From contig JAOAGX010000022.1 in NCBI GenBank assembly GCA_026415535.1, forward strand, positions 1 to 14,752: a stretch of DNA of 14,752 nt. Reading direction: 5' to 3'. Below are positions 13,005 to 14,752 of the stretch, piece by piece; within the stretch, counting starts at the first letter, position 1; every line of letters begins with the position of its first letter. The translations under genes and the position numbers were made by a program. Source of the stretch: Armatimonadota bacterium (GTDB taxonomy: Bacteria; Armatimonadota; UBA5829). Below the pieces are notes generated by a model. It was not told the origin of the DNA. It was given only the letters and a program-made list of their open reading frames with translations, and searched no databases.

Positions 13005-14117
13005 GTGATCGATCCAAGAATGAAAAAACTCGCCGATGTTCTGGTAGGATACTCGACCAAGACTCAACCTGGTGAAAGGGTGCTGATCGACGCCTACGAC
13101 GTTCCTGTCGAGATAGTTACAGTTTTGATCGACCGAGTATTTGACGCAGGCGGGTTGCCGTTTGTAAAAGAGCACCGCGCTAGAGTTCAGCGGTCTCTGG
13201 TCCTTCGCGCAACCGAGGCGCAAATGGAAATCGCCGCTCGGCATGCACTGGAGTTTATGAAGGACATGAACTGCTACATCGCCTTGCGCGGAAGTCACAA
13301 TGTGACGGAGCTCTCCGACGTACCTGAAGAGAACATCAAGATGCATGAAACACACTTCAAGCCGGTTCAAGATTATCGTGTCAACAATACAAAATGGGTT
13401 GTTCTGCGCTGGCCTACGCCCTCGATGGCTCAGCTTGCGGGAATGTCAACACAGCAATTTGAGGATTTCTATTTTGACGTATGTACACTTGACTATGCCA
13501 AGATGGCTGCAGCAGAACAACCTCTCAAGGAGCGTATGGAACGCACCGACTTGGTTCGCATAATCGGCCCTTATGATACCGACCTGACTTTCTCGATAAA
13601 AGGCATACCAGCGATCCCGTGTGTCGGAGACCGCAACATACCAGACGGCGAAGTTTTTACCGCTCCTGTGAAGGACAGCGTCAATGGCGTTATCCAATTC
13701 AACGCTGGGACCATATATCATGGCAGAACGTTTGACAACATACGGCTCGTGTTCAAGAATGGGCGTATAGTTGATGCCGTCGCCTCCGATACCAAAGCCA
13801 TCAACCATATACTCGATACGGACGAAGGCGCGCGCTATGTCGGCGAGTTTTCCCTTGGATTTAACCCATGCATCACTCGCCCAATGCGAGATATACTTTT
13901 TGATGAAAAGATCGCTGGCTCAATCCACCTGACTCCCGGACAAGCCTACGAACAAGCCGATAACGGCAACCGATCAAAGATCCACTGGGACATGGTTCTG
14001 ATCCAGACAGACGAATTCGGGGGAGGAGAAATCTACTTCGACGGTGAGCTCATTCGCAAGAATGGCCGTTTTGTTCCGGACTACCTGCAAGGATTGAACC
14101 CCGAGAATCTGGTGTAG
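13005..14117 (+). CDS. M29-family metallo-aminopeptidase (AmpS/AmpT-like)
   Basis: This 370-residue peptidase of family M29 removes N-terminal residues from peptides in the cytoplasm using two metal ions. The metal ligands align by spacing with Thermus AmpT: Glu216 in PDGEVFTAP, Glu281 in VGEFSLGFNP, His308 and Tyr315 in SIHLTPGQAY, and His327 and Asp329 in IHWDMV. The start is GTG 13005, with GGAGGA (12993-12998) 6 nt upstream. A TTG at 12981 in the same frame would overlap the macrodomain stop and the ribosome site. The gene follows the macrodomain gene by 20 nt and is almost certainly co-transcribed with it. Such enzymes have broad specificity and commonly serve peptide turnover. Confidence 0.92.
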   Translation: MIDPRMKKLADVLVGYSTKTQPGERVLIDAYDVPVEIVTVLIDRVFDAGGLPFVKEHRARVQRSLVLRATEAQMEIAARHALEFMKDMNCYIALRGSHNVTELSDVPEENIKMHETHFKPVQDYRVNNTKWVVLRWPTPSMAQLAGMSTQQFEDFYFDVCTLDYAKMAAAEQPLKERMERTDLVRIIGPYDTDLTFSIKGIPAIPCVGDRNIPDGEVFTAPVKDSVNGVIQFNAGTIYHGRTFDNIRLVFKNGRIVDAVASDTKAINHILDTDEGARYVGEFSLGFNPCITRPMRDILFDEKIAGSIHLTPGQAYEQADNGNRSKIHWDMVLIQTDEFGGGEIYFDGELIRKNGRFVPDYLQGLNPENLV

Positions 14118-14430
14118 GAAGCAGGTATTTGTATTCCTCGTACACATTCGGCGTCGGCGGTTGATTAGCTGGTCCACAAAATGCTAAAAGTATGGAGTGT
14201 GCGACCGAAGTCGCGCTTCTGCAAAGAGCCGCTAAAGCACCGCCTACAGACCGGCAAAGTGCTTGACAAGGGTCTGCGCGCATGATATTCTAAAATCGCT
14301 GGGGGATTGGGAAGTGGCTGTTCGAGGATAATCGTGGCGGCGCTTCTCATCCAAGGTTCGCGGGTTAGCGAACTTCACTTTCTGTTCCGGTGGAGCGACT
14401 CTGTCCATGCTAAACGAGGAGTCGTACCAC
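14118..14430. other. Intergenic region with tRNA promoter and structured leader
   Basis: No gene is supported here. The first part after the M29 stop has no clear terminator. The promoter at 14263-14291 starts a leader of about 130 nt before tRNA-Val. The leader contains two stems: GTTCGC (14356-14361) with GCGAAC (14368-14373), loop GGGTTA; and CGACTC (14396-14401) with GAGTCG (14419-14424). Confidence 0.6.
14263..14291 (+). promoter_or_regulatory. Sigma70-type promoter of the tRNA cluster
   Basis: A perfect TTGACA (14263-14268) and TATTCT (14286-14291) are separated by 17 bp. Transcription would start near 14298. The boxes are strong, as expected for tRNA genes, but the distance to the first tRNA (about 130 nt) is long. 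Confidence 0.8.
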
Positions 14431-14503
14431 GGGCGAATAGCTCAGTTGGGAGAGCGCTTCCCTTACAAGGAAGAGGTCATAGGTTCGAATCCTGTTTCGC
14501 CCA
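14431..14503 (+). tRNA. tRNA-Val (anticodon TAC)
   Basis: The acceptor stem is GGGCGAA (14431-14437) with TTCGCCC (14496-14502), and the discriminator is A14503. The anticodon stem CTTCC/GGAAG encloses loop CTTACAA, with anticodon TAC at 14464-14466. The T stem is ATAGG/CCTGT with loop TTCGAAT. The CCA end is not encoded, unlike the other complete tRNAs in the window. tRNA-Asp follows after 6 nt. Confidence 0.96.
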
Positions 14504-14509
14504 CTTCGC

Positions 14510-14586
14510 GGGGGTGTAGCTCAGTCGGTTAGAGCGCCTGCCTGTCACGCAGGAGGCCGCGAGTTCGAGTCTCGTCATCCCCGCCA
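14510..14586 (+). tRNA. tRNA-Asp (anticodon GTC)
   Basis: The acceptor stem is GGGGGTG (14510-14516) with CATCCCC (14576-14582), containing one G-T pair. The discriminator is G14583 and CCA is encoded (14584-14586). The anticodon stem CCTGC/GCAGG encloses loop CTGTCAC, with anticodon GTC at 14544-14546. The T loop TTCGAGT is standard. It shares the transcript with tRNA-Val. Confidence 0.96.
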
Positions 14587-14644
14587 TATCTATGATTCCG
14601 GTCGCAGCCGGGAAAAGCGCGTCCGTTCGATCTCGCGATTAAGC

Positions 14645-14707
14645 ATTCTTTGCTGCGCTCGGAACGAGCAGGATGCCGAAAGTGTTACTCTGGGCACGGC
14701 AAAGAAT
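14645..14707. repeat. Foldback element, full copy 2, inside the tRNA cluster
   Basis: The ends form a perfect 9-bp inverted repeat: ATTCTTTGC (14645-14653) and GCAAAGAAT (14699-14707). The length (63 nt) equals the core of copy 1 (319-380, 62 nt). The first 22 nt match copy 1 except for five transitions (17 of 22 identical), and the right arm (GTTACTCTGGGCACGGC...) aligns with that of copy 1 at about 16 of 24. It lies between tRNA-Asp and the next tRNA, so it would be transcribed within the tRNA precursor. It ends 20 nt before the next tRNA. Confidence 0.7.
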
Positions 14708-14727
14708 CGGCCGTGAGATTGAACCGT

Positions 14728-14752
14728 GCCGAGGTAGCTCAGTTGGTAGAGC
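14728..14752 (+). tRNA. tRNA, 5' part only, cut by the window end
   Basis: GCCGAGGTAGCTCAGTTGGT followed by AGAGC is a typical acceptor strand plus complete D arm. The anticodon lies outside the window, so the identity is unknown; tRNA-Phe and tRNA-Thr often begin in a similar way. It is the third gene of the cluster, after tRNA-Val and tRNA-Asp. Confidence 0.85.

Noticed and set aside
14307..14519. Open frame through the tRNA-Val gene
   Set aside because: It covers the tRNA leader, the whole of tRNA-Val and the start of tRNA-Asp and is a by-product of non-coding sequence.

Overview
The window is chromosomal DNA of a bacterium, roughly half G+C by eye. It uses strong AAAGGAGG-type Shine-Dalgarno sites and clear sigma70-type promoters, with frequent TTG or GTG starts. 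Secreted or periplasmic candidates (an M48 peptidase with signal sequence, an exported protein with STN-like modules) suggest a cell with an outer membrane. The mix of genes would suit Armatimonadota or another little-cultured phylum, but this is only an impression and nothing in the window fixes the taxon.

Layout. Bases 1-571 hold no gene I can support. They contain a 66-nt foldback element (317-382), a short inverted repeat and a textbook promoter for a tRNA-Gln gene (572-645). An M48 metallopeptidase gene follows on +, converging with a small BON-domain gene on -. A promoter at 2604-2632 then drives hisD-hisB-comEA, three genes packed so tightly that translation is probably coupled. Between comEA and a GH20 beta-N-acetylhexosaminidase gene lies an array of 19-bp tandem repeats that runs into half of the foldback element. 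The next block is on -: dapA with its own promoter, a four-helix membrane protein and a 611-residue exported protein with two STN-like modules. It converges with the GH20 gene across a 317-bp gap that contains another half-element. The last block is on +: a HAD-IIA phosphatase, a MacroD-type macrodomain hydrolase and an M29 aminopeptidase. It is followed by a tRNA cluster (Val, Asp, and a third tRNA cut by the window end) with a consensus promoter and a leader of about 130 nt. A second full-length foldback element sits inside this cluster.

How the genes fit together. hisD and hisB encode the last step and a middle step of histidine synthesis; comEA is an unexpected third member of the operon. 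dapA serves lysine and peptidoglycan precursor synthesis. The GH20 enzyme, HAD phosphatase, macrodomain hydrolase and M29 peptidase are salvage or turnover enzymes. Most genes are ordinary housekeeping types. The most interesting material is intergenic: a family of small inverted-repeat elements, two of them beside tRNA genes and one apparently linked to the origin of a tandem repeat. I found no new defence system, CRISPR array, transposase or phage genes.
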